Shown in pieces: positions 20,717 through 31,683 of a stretch of 64,000 nt of DNA (position 1 is the first letter of the stretch; every line of letters starts with the position of its first letter). The notes under the pieces were generated by a model. That model was not told the origin of the DNA and did not search any database. It saw only the letters and a list, made by a program, of their open reading frames with translations. This DNA comes from an uncultured Bacteroidota bacterium (GTDB taxonomy: Bacteria > Bacteroidota > Bacteroidia > Flavobacteriales > Flavobacteriaceae): the NCBI GenBank assembly GCA_902515565.1, contig CABXVR010000003.1:1-64000 (forward strand), read 5' to 3'. The position numbers and the translations under genes are program-made.

Positions 20717-23700
20717 ATGAGTGATATTAGTTTTAAAAAATGGAATACTATTTTAGGATGGCTGTGTTTTTTAATAGCGGCTATTGTATATTCTCTAACT
20801 GCAGAACCAACAGTTAGTTTTTGGGATGCCGGTGAGTATATCTTATCAGCTTCCAAACTTAATGTTGGACATCCGCCTGGAGCCCCTCTTTTTCAAATGC
20901 TTGGTGCTTTTTTCTCAATATTTGCGATTGATCCATCTCAAATTGGCTACATAATGAATTTAATGAGCGGGGTTTCCAGTGCTTTCACAATATTGTTTAT
21001 GTTTTGGTCAATTAGTCTATTATTGTCTAAAGTGTCTTTAAAATTGGATCTTGAAAAAAATAATAATTTCACAATATTAATCAGCTCGCTAGTCGCTAGC
21101 TTATCATTTATGTTTACTGACACCTTTTGGTTTAATGCTGTAGAAACAGAAGTTTATGCAATGGCTACTCTAATAATGTCAGTATTATTTTATTTAGGCC
21201 TTAAATGGGAGCAAGAGATGCATCTTCCAAGAGGAAACAGATGGCTCATACTTATTAGCTTTGTTGTAGGCCTTTCTTTCGGTGTTCATTTTATGGGGCT
21301 TTTAACTATTCCAGCAATTGGATTAATATATTTTTTCAAGAATTATAAACCAATAACCTTAAAAAAATTTATTTTTGCTAATCTAGCGGTAGTTGGAATT
21401 TTAATGTTTGTCTTTAAACTTTTAGCTCCTAACATCCTTAGATATTTTAGTGTCTTAGAAGTATTTTTTGTTAACTCTATTGGCCTCCCTTTCAATTCAG
21501 GATCTATAATAGCAGGATTATTATTAATCGCATTTTTCTATTATTTATTAAACTACACAATTAAAAATAACCTTAAAACATTAAATACAGTCACTCTCTG
21601 TGTTTTGTTCATTTTAATCGGTTTTTCTTCATGGATTATGCTTCCAGTAAGAGCAAATTCAGATGTAGTAATCAATGAAAATGACCCCTCTGACGCCAGA
21701 CAATTATTAGCATACTATAATCTTGAACAATATCCTAAAACACATTTATTTTATGGACCACTATTTACTGATCAGTACTCTGGTTTAGATGAAAAAAATC
21801 CATATAAAGATGATAAACCGAAATATGAAAAAGATTTAACTCTAAATAAATATATAATAGTTAATAGTTACAAAAATGCTAGTCAAAACTTTAACAGTGA
21901 ACAAGCTTCTATACTACCAAGAATGTGGAGTTCTGAGCACGCTTCAAACTATTTAAGGTACACAGGGTTTTTAGATTATGACATTAAAAGAAAATATAAA
22001 AATCAGCCAGAGGCAAAAGAATTAGTTGAACTAGTAAATGATTTTAAAAAAAGAACCTATCAGGGAGATATAGATTATGATGAGCATCATAAATTTTTAA
22101 AATCCTATGGGACATATCTTGACATTGAAAAACCATCTATAGTCAGTAATGTAAAATATCTTGTTCAGTATCAACTCGGCTACATGTACTGGAGGTATTT
22201 TATGTGGAATTTTAGTGGTCGCCAAGATGACATTCAAGGAAGAATGGATATGCATGGAAACTGGATTAGCGGAATTGATTTTGTTGATGAAATTCATTTG
22301 GGCTTAAGTCAAGAAAATTTACCCAGTGATGTTACTGAAAACAAATCAAGGAACAAATATTACATGATCCCTTTTATATTTGGCTTGATTGGTTTATATT
22401 TTTTATACAATAAAGACAAAGAACTGTTTTGGACTATGTTAGTGTTTTTTGTTTTTACTGGTATTGCAATTCAAGTGTACACTAACGTAAGGCCATTTGA
22501 ACCTAGGGAAAGAGATTATTCAGTTGTAGGGTCATTTTATGTTTATTGTATTTGGATTGGTTTTGGAATATTTAGCTTAATTCGTTCTGCCGAACAGCAT
22601 ATTAATTCAAAATATATTAAACTTTTAGCCATCCCAGTTTTTCTTTTAATATTACCCATAAATCTAGCCAGTAGTAACTGGGACGATCATGATCGCTCCG
22701 GAAGGTATACTGCACGTTCAATGGCACTCAAATATTTAGAATCTTGTGAACCAAATTCTATTTTATTTACCATTGGTGACAATGATACTTTCCCATTATG
22801 GTATTTACAAGAAATAGAGGGTGTTAGAACTGATGTTCGTGTTTTAAATACAAGTCTTTTTAATACTGACTGGTACATTGATCAAATGAAAAGAAAGGCA
22901 TATGAAAGTGATCCTATTCCGTCGTCTTTATCTCATGAAAAATATAGATATGGAACTAGAGATTATATAATAAAAGAAGTTACCACATTGGACACCATAG
23001 ACATTAAGACGTTCATTAAATTTGTAACACAAGATGATGATAAGTATAAGTATAAAAGCTTACTTCAAAAACAAGGGTACGAAACCAATTATTTGAGAGA
23101 GCAAGATTTAAATGCGAATTATCTTCCCTCAGAAAGTATTCGAATCCCTGTAAACAAAGAATCTGTTATTAATAATAAAATTGTTAAAAGCAGCTTGTCA
23201 GATGAAATTGTGGATGAAATAATAATTAAAATAAAAGGTCAAGCGCTTTATAAAAACAGATTACTGATGCTTGATATTATTGCTGAAAACAACTGGGAAA
23301 GACCAATTTACTTTACTGGTGGTTCATTTGGTGATGATGATTATTTATGGATGAAAGATTATTTACAGTTAGAAGGCTTATGCTATAAACTAGTCCCAAT
23401 TAAAACACCAATTAATCAATCCAATCCATATGAAATGGGTAGAGTTAATACAGAAAAAATGTATACTATGGTTAAAGATTGGGACTGGGGGACTAAAGGA
23501 AGTTCAAATGTATATTTTGATGTTGAATCAAGAAAAAATAGTATCACCTATAGAAGTAATATCTCTAGGCTAGTTGATCAACTTATTCTAGAAAATAAGA
23601 ATGATAAAGCTGAAGAAATAACTGACATAGTAATTGAAAATATGCCTGTAAATATATTTGGTTATTACACCCTTCTTGAATCTTACATAGATTCATATTA

Positions 23701-23953
23701 TAAACTTGAAAAAAAAGAAAAGGCTAGAAACTTATTTTCAGAAATTGCAAAAAAATACAAGGAGAATCTGTTTTATTTTAGCAATCTTAAAGACGAAAAC
23801 AAAAATAGATATGCTGAAGAAATCTATACAGATATCGAAAGGTATCGATCGTTAGTAGGTGTAATAATTTCTTATGAAGAAGGTGAGTTTTTAGAAAAAC
23901 AAATGGAAGATTTTAATTCTTACTTAGAGCTATTTATTGGTAAGGAAGAATAA
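20717..23953 (+). CDS. DUF2723 family membrane protein (glycosyltransferase-like)
   Basis: 1078 aa; SLTAEPTVSFWDAGEYILSASKLNVGHPPGAPLFQMLGAFFS is the DUF2723 N-terminal signature. Confidence 0.92.
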   Translation: MSDISFKKWNTILGWLCFLIAAIVYSLTAEPTVSFWDAGEYILSASKLNVGHPPGAPLFQMLGAFFSIFAIDPSQIGYIMNLMSGVSSAFTILFMFWSISLLLSKVSLKLDLEKNNNFTILISSLVASLSFMFTDTFWFNAVETEVYAMATLIMSVLFYLGLKWEQEMHLPRGNRWLILISFVVGLSFGVHFMGLLTIPAIGLIYFFKNYKPITLKKFIFANLAVVGILMFVFKLLAPNILRYFSVLEVFFVNSIGLPFNSGSIIAGLLLIAFFYYLLNYTIKNNLKTLNTVTLCVLFILIGFSSWIMLPVRANSDVVINENDPSDARQLLAYYNLEQYPKTHLFYGPLFTDQYSGLDEKNPYKDDKPKYEKDLTLNKYIIVNSYKNASQNFNSEQASILPRMWSSEHASNYLRYTGFLDYDIKRKYKNQPEAKELVELVNDFKKRTYQGDIDYDEHHKFLKSYGTYLDIEKPSIVSNVKYLVQYQLGYMYWRYFMWNFSGRQDDIQGRMDMHGNWISGIDFVDEIHLGLSQENLPSDVTENKSRNKYYMIPFIFGLIGLYFLYNKDKELFWTMLVFFVFTGIAIQVYTNVRPFEPRERDYSVVGSFYVYCIWIGFGIFSLIRSAEQHINSKYIKLLAIPVFLLILPINLASSNWDDHDRSGRYTARSMALKYLESCEPNSILFTIGDNDTFPLWYLQEIEGVRTDVRVLNTSLFNTDWYIDQMKRKAYESDPIPSSLSHEKYRYGTRDYIIKEVTTLDTIDIKTFIKFVTQDDDKYKYKSLLQKQGYETNYLREQDLNANYLPSESIRIPVNKESVINNKIVKSSLSDEIVDEIIIKIKGQALYKNRLLMLDIIAENNWERPIYFTGGSFGDDDYLWMKDYLQLEGLCYKLVPIKTPINQSNPYEMGRVNTEKMYTMVKDWDWGTKGSSNVYFDVESRKNSITYRSNISRLVDQLILENKNDKAEEITDIVIENMPVNIFGYYTLLESYIDSYYKLEKKEKARNLFSEIAKKYKENLFYFSNLKDENKNRYAEEIYTDIERYRSLVGVIISYEEGEFLEKQMEDFNSYLELFIGKEE

Positions 23954-23954
23954 A

Positions 23955-24251
23955 TTATATATATTCTTGAATTCGACCGATTAGAGTATTAGCATCTTCA
24001 ACCCCACTTTGTCTCCACTTCATTTCACCATTTTTATATATGATAAAAGTGGGAAGCCCTTTAATTCTAAGAGCCTCAGCTAGGTCATTGTTTTTATCTA
24101 CATCTATTTTAATAACTTTAGCTTTATCGCCAATAGCTGCAGCAACATCCTTAATCACTGGGTGCATCTCGCTTGAGGTTTCATCCCATTGAGTGAAAAA
24201 TTCGAGAAGAACAGGAATCTCCACATCGATTAACTCTCCAAATTTTGACAT
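23955..24251 (-). CDS. Thioredoxin-family protein
   Basis: 98 aa thioredoxin fold (VLLEFFTQWDETSSEMHPVIKDVA...IKIDVDKNNDLAEALRIKGLPTFIIYKNGE) but the usual CxxC is replaced (WDETSSEMHP). Confidence 0.85.
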   Translation of the reverse strand: MSKFGELIDVEIPVLLEFFTQWDETSSEMHPVIKDVAAAIGDKAKVIKIDVDKNNDLAEALRIKGLPTFIIYKNGEMKWRQSGVEDANTLIGRIQEYI

Positions 24252-24273
24252 AACTTAAAGTTTTAAATCAATT

Positions 24274-24295
24274 AATGTTATACAAATATAACATT
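24274..24295. repeat. Perfect inverted repeat AATGTTATA-CAAA-TATAACATT over the predicted thioredoxin promoter
   Basis: 9-bp arms, 4-nt spacer; minus strand contains TATATTTG. Confidence 0.8.
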
Positions 24296-24304
24296 TCCAC
24301 AGGA

Positions 24305-25513
24305 TTATGCGTTATTTGTTGTTTTTAAGGTAATTACTGTAATTTCTGGCCACACCCCTAATCGACCTGGGACAGCGGTAGTTCCCAGACCTCTATTTAC
24401 ATTGATATATTTATTTTTTTCTTTATAAATACCTGCCCAATATTTATATCTCCAGCTTACAGGGCTCCATTTTACATAACCAGGAATTTCTATTCCAAAC
24501 TGTCCTCCATGAGTATGGCCACTAAGAGTTAATTGATAATTATCAATTTCATTTAAAACTTTTTTTTCCCAATGAGTTGGATCATGACTTAATAGTATTT
24601 TAAAGTCTTTAGATTTGATTTTCTCAGAAGCTTTAGACAAGTCTCCATATTTTCTAAACCCATTTCCCCAGTTTTCAACTCCTACAATAGCTAATTTTTG
24701 ATTACCTCTTTGTATATATTTGCTGTCATTTATTAACAAATCAAATCCAATATCTTTTTGATATTGTTTTATCATGTTGAAATTATCAATTTTTTCTTTT
24801 TCAGAGGGCCAAGATCGATAATCACCATAATCATGGTTTCCTAAAATAGAGTAAATACCATCTTTAGATTTAAGCTTAGAAAGTGTATTTATCCATGGTG
24901 TTAACTCAACTGCTTCATTGTTAACTAAATCTCCTGTAAAGAAAATTACATCCGAATTTTGAGAATTAATTAGCCTTATAGTATGTTTTAAATTATCTAA
25001 ACTAGTTATATTTCCAGCATGAATATCGCTAATTTGGGTTAGTTGATATCCGTCAAAAGAGCTAGGAAGATCATCAAAAAAAAGTGTGTATTTTAATACC
25101 TTTATATTGTTTTTTCCCAAAATCATTCCAAAATTAAGGCTGAAAAAAGGAAGTGAGGCTAAACCTAACCCAAGCTTACTAATAAATTTTCTTCTCGATG
25201 GCAATTCAAATGATTTATTAAATCTAAATATTGAATTACCCAAGGCTATAATAAGTCTAAAGAAATCCTCACTAAAATTTATAATTATTAGAATTAATTT
25301 TGGACTATAAAAGGAAATTAATAAACCAAGGGCCAATGCTTTGTAAGTGCCTTCAGCATCTATTTTATATTTATAGAAGAAATAAAAAGCTATTAAAAAA
25401 GAAACTATAAAATAAGAGTGTTTTACAATTCTATTTTTGGTAATATTTTTTATTGACTGGTATGAATAATAATCAACAAAAATAATAAATAAGAGAAAAA
25501 AAATCCAGTTCAT
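24305..25513 (-). CDS. Membrane-anchored metallophosphoesterase
   Basis: 402 aa; QLTQISDIHAGN, FFTGDLVNN, SILGNHDYG, LLSHDPTHW, TLSGHTHGGQFG. Confidence 0.93.
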   Translation of the reverse strand: MNWIFFLLFIIFVDYYSYQSIKNITKNRIVKHSYFIVSFLIAFYFFYKYKIDAEGTYKALALGLLISFYSPKLILIIINFSEDFFRLIIALGNSIFRFNKSFELPSRRKFISKLGLGLASLPFFSLNFGMILGKNNIKVLKYTLFFDDLPSSFDGYQLTQISDIHAGNITSLDNLKHTIRLINSQNSDVIFFTGDLVNNEAVELTPWINTLSKLKSKDGIYSILGNHDYGDYRSWPSEKEKIDNFNMIKQYQKDIGFDLLINDSKYIQRGNQKLAIVGVENWGNGFRKYGDLSKASEKIKSKDFKILLSHDPTHWEKKVLNEIDNYQLTLSGHTHGGQFGIEIPGYVKWSPVSWRYKYWAGIYKEKNKYINVNRGLGTTAVPGRLGVWPEITVITLKTTNNA

Positions 25514-25638
25514 AATTCAATGTAAATATATAGTTATAATTAATGATGTTTAATTAAAATTTATTTAATAAAATGTTAAATAATCTTAATTGCTTTACTT
25601 ATTTTAGACAACTAACAATTTTTTAAAAATTAATATTA

Positions 25639-27282
25639 ATGAAAAATCAAAATAATAATTCTGCTTTAGCTACTTTGGTTAGCGTATTTTTTTTCTGGGG
25701 CTTTATAGGTGCTTCAAATGGTGTTTTTATTCCATTTTGCAAAGAATACTTTGAGATAGATCAATTTCAATCTCAGCTTGTTGATTTTGCATTTTATGGA
25801 GCATATTATATTGGAGCTCTGATGCTATTTATATTATCTAGTCAAAGAAAAAAGGATATTTTCAATAGTTGGGGATACAAAAAAGGAATTATCTATGGAT
25901 TATTAATTTCAACGGTTGGTGCTTTAGTAATGTATCCAGCTATAAATGGAGCTGAACCAGGACAAACAGAAGTATTTTATTGGGTTCTACTCGCACTATT
26001 TATTGTAGGGTTAGGATTTTCTCTACAACAAACTGGAGCAAATCCCTTTGCAGTTTCTCTAGGTGATCCTAAATCTGGGTCCTCAAGATTAAATCTTGCA
26101 GGTGGTGTTAATTCTTTCGGTACAACTATTGGTCCTTTAGCAGTTGCATTTATAATTTTCGGAACCTTATCAGGTGAAGGAACTGCTGAGTTTTCAAAAA
26201 TGCAAGGTTTATATCTTGGAGTAGCTGCTCTATTTATTTTATGTGCTGCAGTTTTCTACTTTTCGAAAAGTTTACCAGATGGCATAACTATAGAGCCATT
26301 TGAATCTGCTAATAAAGCAATGAATTTACTAATTTCTTTAACAGTTATAATATTTTTATGTTTTGGATGGGTATTTTATACCTATGCTGAATCCTATAAT
26401 TATACTGGAACAATTGAAGATTTAGAATACAAAAGGTTAGCAGCGATAATTGCATCTCTTGTTGGAGTTGTTGGATGTATATACTATTCATATGTTAAAT
26501 CTTCTTCTAATCCGAAAGGATGGGGAGCATTACAATATCCACAACTTGCCTTAGGAATGTTAGCTATATTTACCTATGTTGGGGTTGAGGTCACAATTCA
26601 GAGTAATTTAGGTGAAGTTTTAAAATTAGTTACCGATAAAGTAAATAACCTAAATGGACTAGGTTTACCAGCACTAGGTGATACAGAAATTGCTAAATAT
26701 ATCTCATTATATTGGGGAGGTTTAATGATTGGGAGATGGACTGGAGCAATCAGTGTTTTTAATCCAACAGAGGGGTTAAAAAAAGTTCTTTTAATAATAG
26801 TGCCATACATTGCTTTTGGAGTAATTGTTTTAGTTAATTACGGAAGTTACACAATGAACGAAATTATTATATTTTCAGTTATTGTAGCTATACAAATTGT
26901 TGGCTTTTTTATTGCTAAAGACAAAGCAATAGCAACACTAAAAGTATTTAGCATGATTGGATTAACAGCAATGTTAATAGGGTTGTTTTCAACCGGAACA
27001 GTCGCATTATTTGCTTTTATTAGTGGTGGTCTTTTCTGCTCTATAATGTGGCCTTGTATTTTTTCATTAAGTATAACTGGTTTAGGTAAATACACTTCGC
27101 AAGGATCGTCATTTTTGGTAATGATGATTTTAGGTGGTGCTATCATCCCTCCTATTCAAGGAAAAATTGCTGATATTTTCACTATTCAGTCATCTTATTG
27201 GGTAGCAGTATTATGTTTTGCTTATCTGATTCTTTACGCATTTTTAACTAAAAAAATATTAGGAGATCAAATTGAAAATTAA
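25639..27282 (+). CDS. Sugar MFS transporter (FucP/GlcP/NagP-like)
   Basis: 547 aa polytopic; [60 protein letters not shown]. Confidence 0.88.
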   Translation: MKNQNNNSALATLVSVFFFWGFIGASNGVFIPFCKEYFEIDQFQSQLVDFAFYGAYYIGALMLFILSSQRKKDIFNSWGYKKGIIYGLLISTVGALVMYPAINGAEPGQTEVFYWVLLALFIVGLGFSLQQTGANPFAVSLGDPKSGSSRLNLAGGVNSFGTTIGPLAVAFIIFGTLSGEGTAEFSKMQGLYLGVAALFILCAAVFYFSKSLPDGITIEPFESANKAMNLLISLTVIIFLCFGWVFYTYAESYNYTGTIEDLEYKRLAAIIASLVGVVGCIYYSYVKSSSNPKGWGALQYPQLALGMLAIFTYVGVEVTIQSNLGEVLKLVTDKVNNLNGLGLPALGDTEIAKYISLYWGGLMIGRWTGAISVFNPTEGLKKVLLIIVPYIAFGVIVLVNYGSYTMNEIIIFSVIVAIQIVGFFIAKDKAIATLKVFSMIGLTAMLIGLFSTGTVALFAFISGGLFCSIMWPCIFSLSITGLGKYTSQGSSFLVMMILGGAIIPPIQGKIADIFTIQSSYWVAVLCFAYLILYAFLTKKILGDQIEN

Positions 27283-27285
27283 TTA

Positions 27286-28260
27286 ATGAAAAGAAGGGGA
27301 TTTATTAAGAAAAGCTCTTTACTAGGCGTTAGCGTTGGTATCCCTAGTTCATTTGCTTTGGGAATAGATGAACCTCAATTGAAACTTAAAAAATTTCCAT
27401 TAGTTATAGCAACTTGGGATGTAAAAAATGCAACAAAAAAAGCATGGGATTTATTAGAAAGCGGATCCAGCTCTTTGGATGCAGTAGAGCAAGGGTGTAT
27501 GATAGAAGAAGCTGATATTAATAATCAATCTGTTGGAAAAGGTGGATTGCCAGACAGAGATGGAAACGTTACATTAGATGCATGTATTATGAGTTCTGAT
27601 GGAGATTGCGGATCAGTAGTATACTTAAAAAATATAACTCACGCTATTTCAATAGCCAAAAAAATAATGGAAGAAACACCTCATGTCATGTTAGCAGGGG
27701 TGAGTGCTGAAAAATTTGCTTATTCTTTGGGCTATAAAAAGGAAAAACTATTAACCGATAAATCAAGATTAGATTGGTTAAACTGGAAAAAGAAATCAGA
27801 ATATAAGCCAAAAATAAATATTGAAAATCACGATACAATAGGAATGCTAGCTATTGATAAATATGGTGATATTTCTGGTGGATGTACAACAAGTGGCTTA
27901 GCTTACAAAATGTCTGGTAGAGTCGGTGATTCTCCAATCATTGGATCTGGATTATTTATTGACAATGAAGTAGGTGGTGCAGTTGCAACAGGATTAGGAG
28001 AGGAAGTAGTTAAAACAGTTGGAAGTTTTTTAATTGTTGAATTAATGAGAAATGGTTTTAGCCCCCAAAAGGCCTGTGAAGAAGCTATAAAAAGAATCGT
28101 TTCTAAAAAGAATAGTAATTATAAAGATTTTCAAGTAGGTTATATTGCCATTAATAAAAGTGGTGAGACCGGTAGTTATTCAATTCATGACGGGTTTAGT
28201 ATGACTAAGTACGAAAACAATCTTAACAAAACATATAAGTCCAATTATTACAGTGGCTAA
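27286..28260 (+). CDS. Exported N4-(beta-N-acetylglucosaminyl)-L-asparaginase (Ntn hydrolase)
   Basis: 324 aa; Tat-like MKRRGFIKKSSLLG; HDTIGM autocleavage/nucleophile Thr motif; DGNVTLDACIM; GDISGGCTTSGLAYKMSGRVGDSPIIGSG. Confidence 0.9.
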   Translation: MKRRGFIKKSSLLGVSVGIPSSFALGIDEPQLKLKKFPLVIATWDVKNATKKAWDLLESGSSSLDAVEQGCMIEEADINNQSVGKGGLPDRDGNVTLDACIMSSDGDCGSVVYLKNITHAISIAKKIMEETPHVMLAGVSAEKFAYSLGYKKEKLLTDKSRLDWLNWKKKSEYKPKINIENHDTIGMLAIDKYGDISGGCTTSGLAYKMSGRVGDSPIIGSGLFIDNEVGGAVATGLGEEVVKTVGSFLIVELMRNGFSPQKACEEAIKRIVSKKNSNYKDFQVGYIAINKSGETGSYSIHDGFSMTKYENNLNKTYKSNYYSG

Positions 28261-28283
28261 TTTTTTATGATTAGTATAATTTA

Positions 28284-31094
28284 ATGAATAAGAAAAGATT
28301 ATTTTTAATAGATGCATATGCTCTAATATTTAGAGGTTATTATGCTTTTATAAAAAACCCAAGAATTAATTCAAAAGGACTTGACACCTCTGCAATTTTA
28401 GGATTTACTAATTCCCTATTTGATGTAATTAAAAGAGAAAATCCAGATTATTTAGCAGTTTGTTTTGATAAAGGAGGTAGTCAAGACAGAGTTGAAATCT
28501 TTTCCGAGTATAAAGCAAATAGAGATGAAACCCCGGAGGCGATTAAAATTGCAGTACCTTTTATTGAGCAAATACTAAAAGCATTAAACATTCCTGTTGT
28601 TGTAAAAAAAGGATACGAAGCAGATGATATAATTGGGACTTTATCCAAACAAGCAGAAATAGAAGGCTACCAGACATTTATGGTTACTCCTGACAAAGAT
28701 TTTGCACAACTAGTTACTGAAAATATTTTTATGTATAAGCCGATGTTTGGTGGTGGTTATGAAGTTTGGGGTGTAGAGGAAGTGAAAAATAAGTTTGAGG
28801 TTTCAGATCCAATTCAAGTAATCGATTTTTTAGGTATGAAAGGAGATTCAGCTGATAATATTCCTGGACTGCCTGGGGTTGGTGATAAAACTGCCAAGAA
28901 ATTTATTGCGGAATATGGCAGTATGGAAAAATTATTAGCTAATACTGATAAATTAAAAGGCAAATTAAAGGAGAAAATAGAATCAAATAAAGAATTAGGA
29001 TTACTCTCCAAAAAACTTGCAACAATAATTCTCGATGTTCCTGTTGATTTCAGCCCCACCGAATTTAAATTCAAGGTAACAAATTCATCAGAAATTAAAG
29101 ATGTTTTTAGAGAATTAGAATTTAGAAGACTTATAGAAAGTGTTGACAAAATTTTTAAGCTTAATGTAGATGACGAAAAAGAAGAGTTTAAAATAAAATC
29201 AGAATCAACTAAACAATCATCAGTAGAAAATGCTGGGTCAGGTCAGTTTTCTTTATTCGATGAAACAGGCACAGTTGAAAAACAAAAAATATTTGAAAGA
29301 AATAATCTATCTAATTCATCAAACTATTACCAAACAATAGATTCAAGCTTCGGTTTAAAGCTGTTATTAAAAAAACTTAATATTAATTCATCCGTTAGTT
29401 ACAAACTATTATCAAATAAAGTAAATTATTTGTCAGATGAAATAGTTGGAGTTTCGATATGTTGGGAAAAAGGAAAAGCATACTATTTATCCTTTTCTAA
29501 TGACTTTGGAATTAGTGAGATTAAGTCATTTTTTGAAAATGAAAATATTGAAAAAATTAGTGATAATATAAAAAATGACATCAAACTTCTTAGTCAATAT
29601 AATATTAAAATTAAGGGGCAAATATTTGATACTAAATTAGCTCATTACATCATTAATCCAGATACTAACCACTCTATTAATCTACTCTCTGAAACTTACT
29701 TAAATTACACATTAATTGATTTACAATTGATAACAGGTAAGGGAAGAAATCAAATATTGGTTTCTAATTTAGAGACAAGTCAAGTCAAGGATTATATATG
29801 TGAACAAGCTGATATAAATCTTCAGTTAAAAAGTCATTTTAAAACTGAACTAATAAATACTAAGCTTTTAAACTTATTTGATAAAATTGAAACTCCACTT
29901 TTAAGAGTTTTAGCTGACATGGAAGTTCAAGGAATAAATTTAGATATTAAATTCCTTGAATCATTAAAAAAGGATTTAATTAACGATATTTCAATTTTAG
30001 AACAATTAATTTACTCTGAAGCTGGAGAAAATTTCAACATTTCCTCCCCAAAACAATTAGGAGAAGTTTTATTTGAAAAAATGCAGTTAGTTAAAAATCC
30101 TAAAAAAACTAAAACTGGTCAATTTTCAACTTCTGAGGATATCCTAAAAGAACTATCTTCAGAGCATGATTTTGTCAAAAATATTCTTCAATACAGAAGC
30201 TTGTCAAAATTGATGAGTACATATGTTGATTCTTTACCAAATCAAGTATTAAATTCTACAAACAGAGTTCACACTGAATATTTACAAACAGTAGCTTCGA
30301 CTGGTAGATTAAGTAGTATAAATCCCAACCTACAAAATATACCTATTAGAACTGAAAGGGGTAGAGAAATTAGAAAGGCTTTTATTCCTAAAGATGAAGA
30401 TCATTTTTTACTGGCTGCTGATTATTCACAAATAGAATTACGAATAATAGCATCTATGAGTGATGAAAAGAATATGATTAAAGCATTTAATAATAATGAA
30501 GATATTCATAGTTCTACAGCATCAACAGTATTTGATATCCCAGTAGCTAAAGTGACTAAAACACAAAGATCAAATGCTAAAACAGTTAATTTTGGTATTA
30601 TATATGGTGTCTCTGCATTTGGACTAAGTAATCAAACGGATTTATCTAGATCTGAATCAAAGGAGCTTATCGAAACTTATTACGAAAAATATCCAAACCT
30701 AAAAAAATTCATTAGTGATCAAATTGCTTTTGCAAGAAATAATGGATACGTTAAAACATTAATTGGTAGAAAAAGATACCTTAAGGATATTAATTCAAAT
30801 AATGGATTGGTTAGAAGTGGAGCTGAAAGGAACGCAGTAAATGCCCCCATTCAAGGTACCGCAGCAGATATTATCAAAATAGCAATGATTAATATTCATA
30901 ATAGATTATCAAAAGAAAAATTATCAAGTAAAATGTTATTACAAGTTCATGATGAATTAGTATTTGATGTTTACAAGCCAGAAATAAATCAAACTATTTC
31001 AGTTATTAAAGAGGAAATGGAAAATGCTTTTAAATTAAATATTCCATTAACAGTAGATATAGATTATGGCCTCAACTGGTTGGAAGCACATTAA
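28284..31094 (+). CDS. polA: DNA polymerase I
   Basis: 936 aa; FLIDAYALIFRGYYAF 5'-3' exo start; DYSQIELRIIA; RSNAKTVNFGIIYG; QVHDELVFD. Confidence 0.98.
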   Translation: MNKKRLFLIDAYALIFRGYYAFIKNPRINSKGLDTSAILGFTNSLFDVIKRENPDYLAVCFDKGGSQDRVEIFSEYKANRDETPEAIKIAVPFIEQILKALNIPVVVKKGYEADDIIGTLSKQAEIEGYQTFMVTPDKDFAQLVTENIFMYKPMFGGGYEVWGVEEVKNKFEVSDPIQVIDFLGMKGDSADNIPGLPGVGDKTAKKFIAEYGSMEKLLANTDKLKGKLKEKIESNKELGLLSKKLATIILDVPVDFSPTEFKFKVTNSSEIKDVFRELEFRRLIESVDKIFKLNVDDEKEEFKIKSESTKQSSVENAGSGQFSLFDETGTVEKQKIFERNNLSNSSNYYQTIDSSFGLKLLLKKLNINSSVSYKLLSNKVNYLSDEIVGVSICWEKGKAYYLSFSNDFGISEIKSFFENENIEKISDNIKNDIKLLSQYNIKIKGQIFDTKLAHYIINPDTNHSINLLSETYLNYTLIDLQLITGKGRNQILVSNLETSQVKDYICEQADINLQLKSHFKTELINTKLLNLFDKIETPLLRVLADMEVQGINLDIKFLESLKKDLINDISILEQLIYSEAGENFNISSPKQLGEVLFEKMQLVKNPKKTKTGQFSTSEDILKELSSEHDFVKNILQYRSLSKLMSTYVDSLPNQVLNSTNRVHTEYLQTVASTGRLSSINPNLQNIPIRTERGREIRKAFIPKDEDHFLLAADYSQIELRIIASMSDEKNMIKAFNNNEDIHSSTASTVFDIPVAKVTKTQRSNAKTVNFGIIYGVSAFGLSNQTDLSRSESKELIETYYEKYPNLKKFISDQIAFARNNGYVKTLIGRKRYLKDINSNNGLVRSGAERNAVNAPIQGTAADIIKIAMINIHNRLSKEKLSSKMLLQVHDELVFDVYKPEINQTISVIKEEMENAFKLNIPLTVDIDYGLNWLEAH

Positions 31095-31150
31095 ATTATT
31101 TACATATATATTTTTAAACTGTATCCCAAAAAAATAATTTTATAGTTCTA

Positions 31151-31181
31151 TTTGCTATTCAAATATATAATTGTAGATTTG
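31151..31181 (+). promoter_or_regulatory. Consensus Bacteroidota promoter for rplM-rpsI (TTTG-N19-TAGATTTG)
   Basis: TTTG 31151-31154, 19-nt spacer, TAGATTTG 31174-31181. Confidence 0.75.
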
Positions 31182-31227
31182 CACACTCTTTTCGAGAGAA
31201 AATTATTATTAATAAAAATATTATAAA

Positions 31228-31683
31228 TTGGATAATTTAAGTTATAAAACTATTTCAGCAAACAAGGCTACCGTAAATAAGCAGTGGGTACTTGTTGATG
31301 CAGATGGTCAAAATTTAGGTAGACTAGCTTCTAGAATAGCTATCTTATTAAGAGGAAAGCACAAAACAGATTTTACACCTCATGTTGATTGTGGGGACAA
31401 TGTTATTGTAATTAATGCCTCTAAAGTTAAGCTAAGTGGAAACAAATGGGAAGAAAAAATGTATGTAAGACATACAGGATATCCAGGTGGACAAAGATTT
31501 AAATCTGCCACGCAACTTTTTGATCAAAATCCATCGATAATCGTTGAGAAATCAGTTAAAGGAATGCTTCCTAAAAATAAACTTGGGGCCGCATTATTTA
31601 GAAACTTATATGTGAATTCTGATTCAAATCATAATCATGAAGCTCAAAAACCAACTACTATTAACTTAAACGAAGTGAATTAA
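31228..31683 (+). CDS. rplM: 50S ribosomal protein L13
   Basis: 151 aa, TTG start; KQWVLVDADGQNLGRLASRIAILLRGKHK. Confidence 0.97.
   Translation: MDNLSYKTISANKATVNKQWVLVDADGQNLGRLASRIAILLRGKHKTDFTPHVDCGDNVIVINASKVKLSGNKWEEKMYVRHTGYPGGQRFKSATQLFDQNPSIIVEKSVKGMLPKNKLGAALFRNLYVNSDSNHNHEAQKPTTINLNEVN

Noticed and set aside
31182-31227. Ribosomal-protein autoregulatory leader upstream of rplM
   Set aside because: Only about 40 nt with a 4-bp hairpin (CTCT-TTTCG-AGAG); insufficient structure to support without covariation data.
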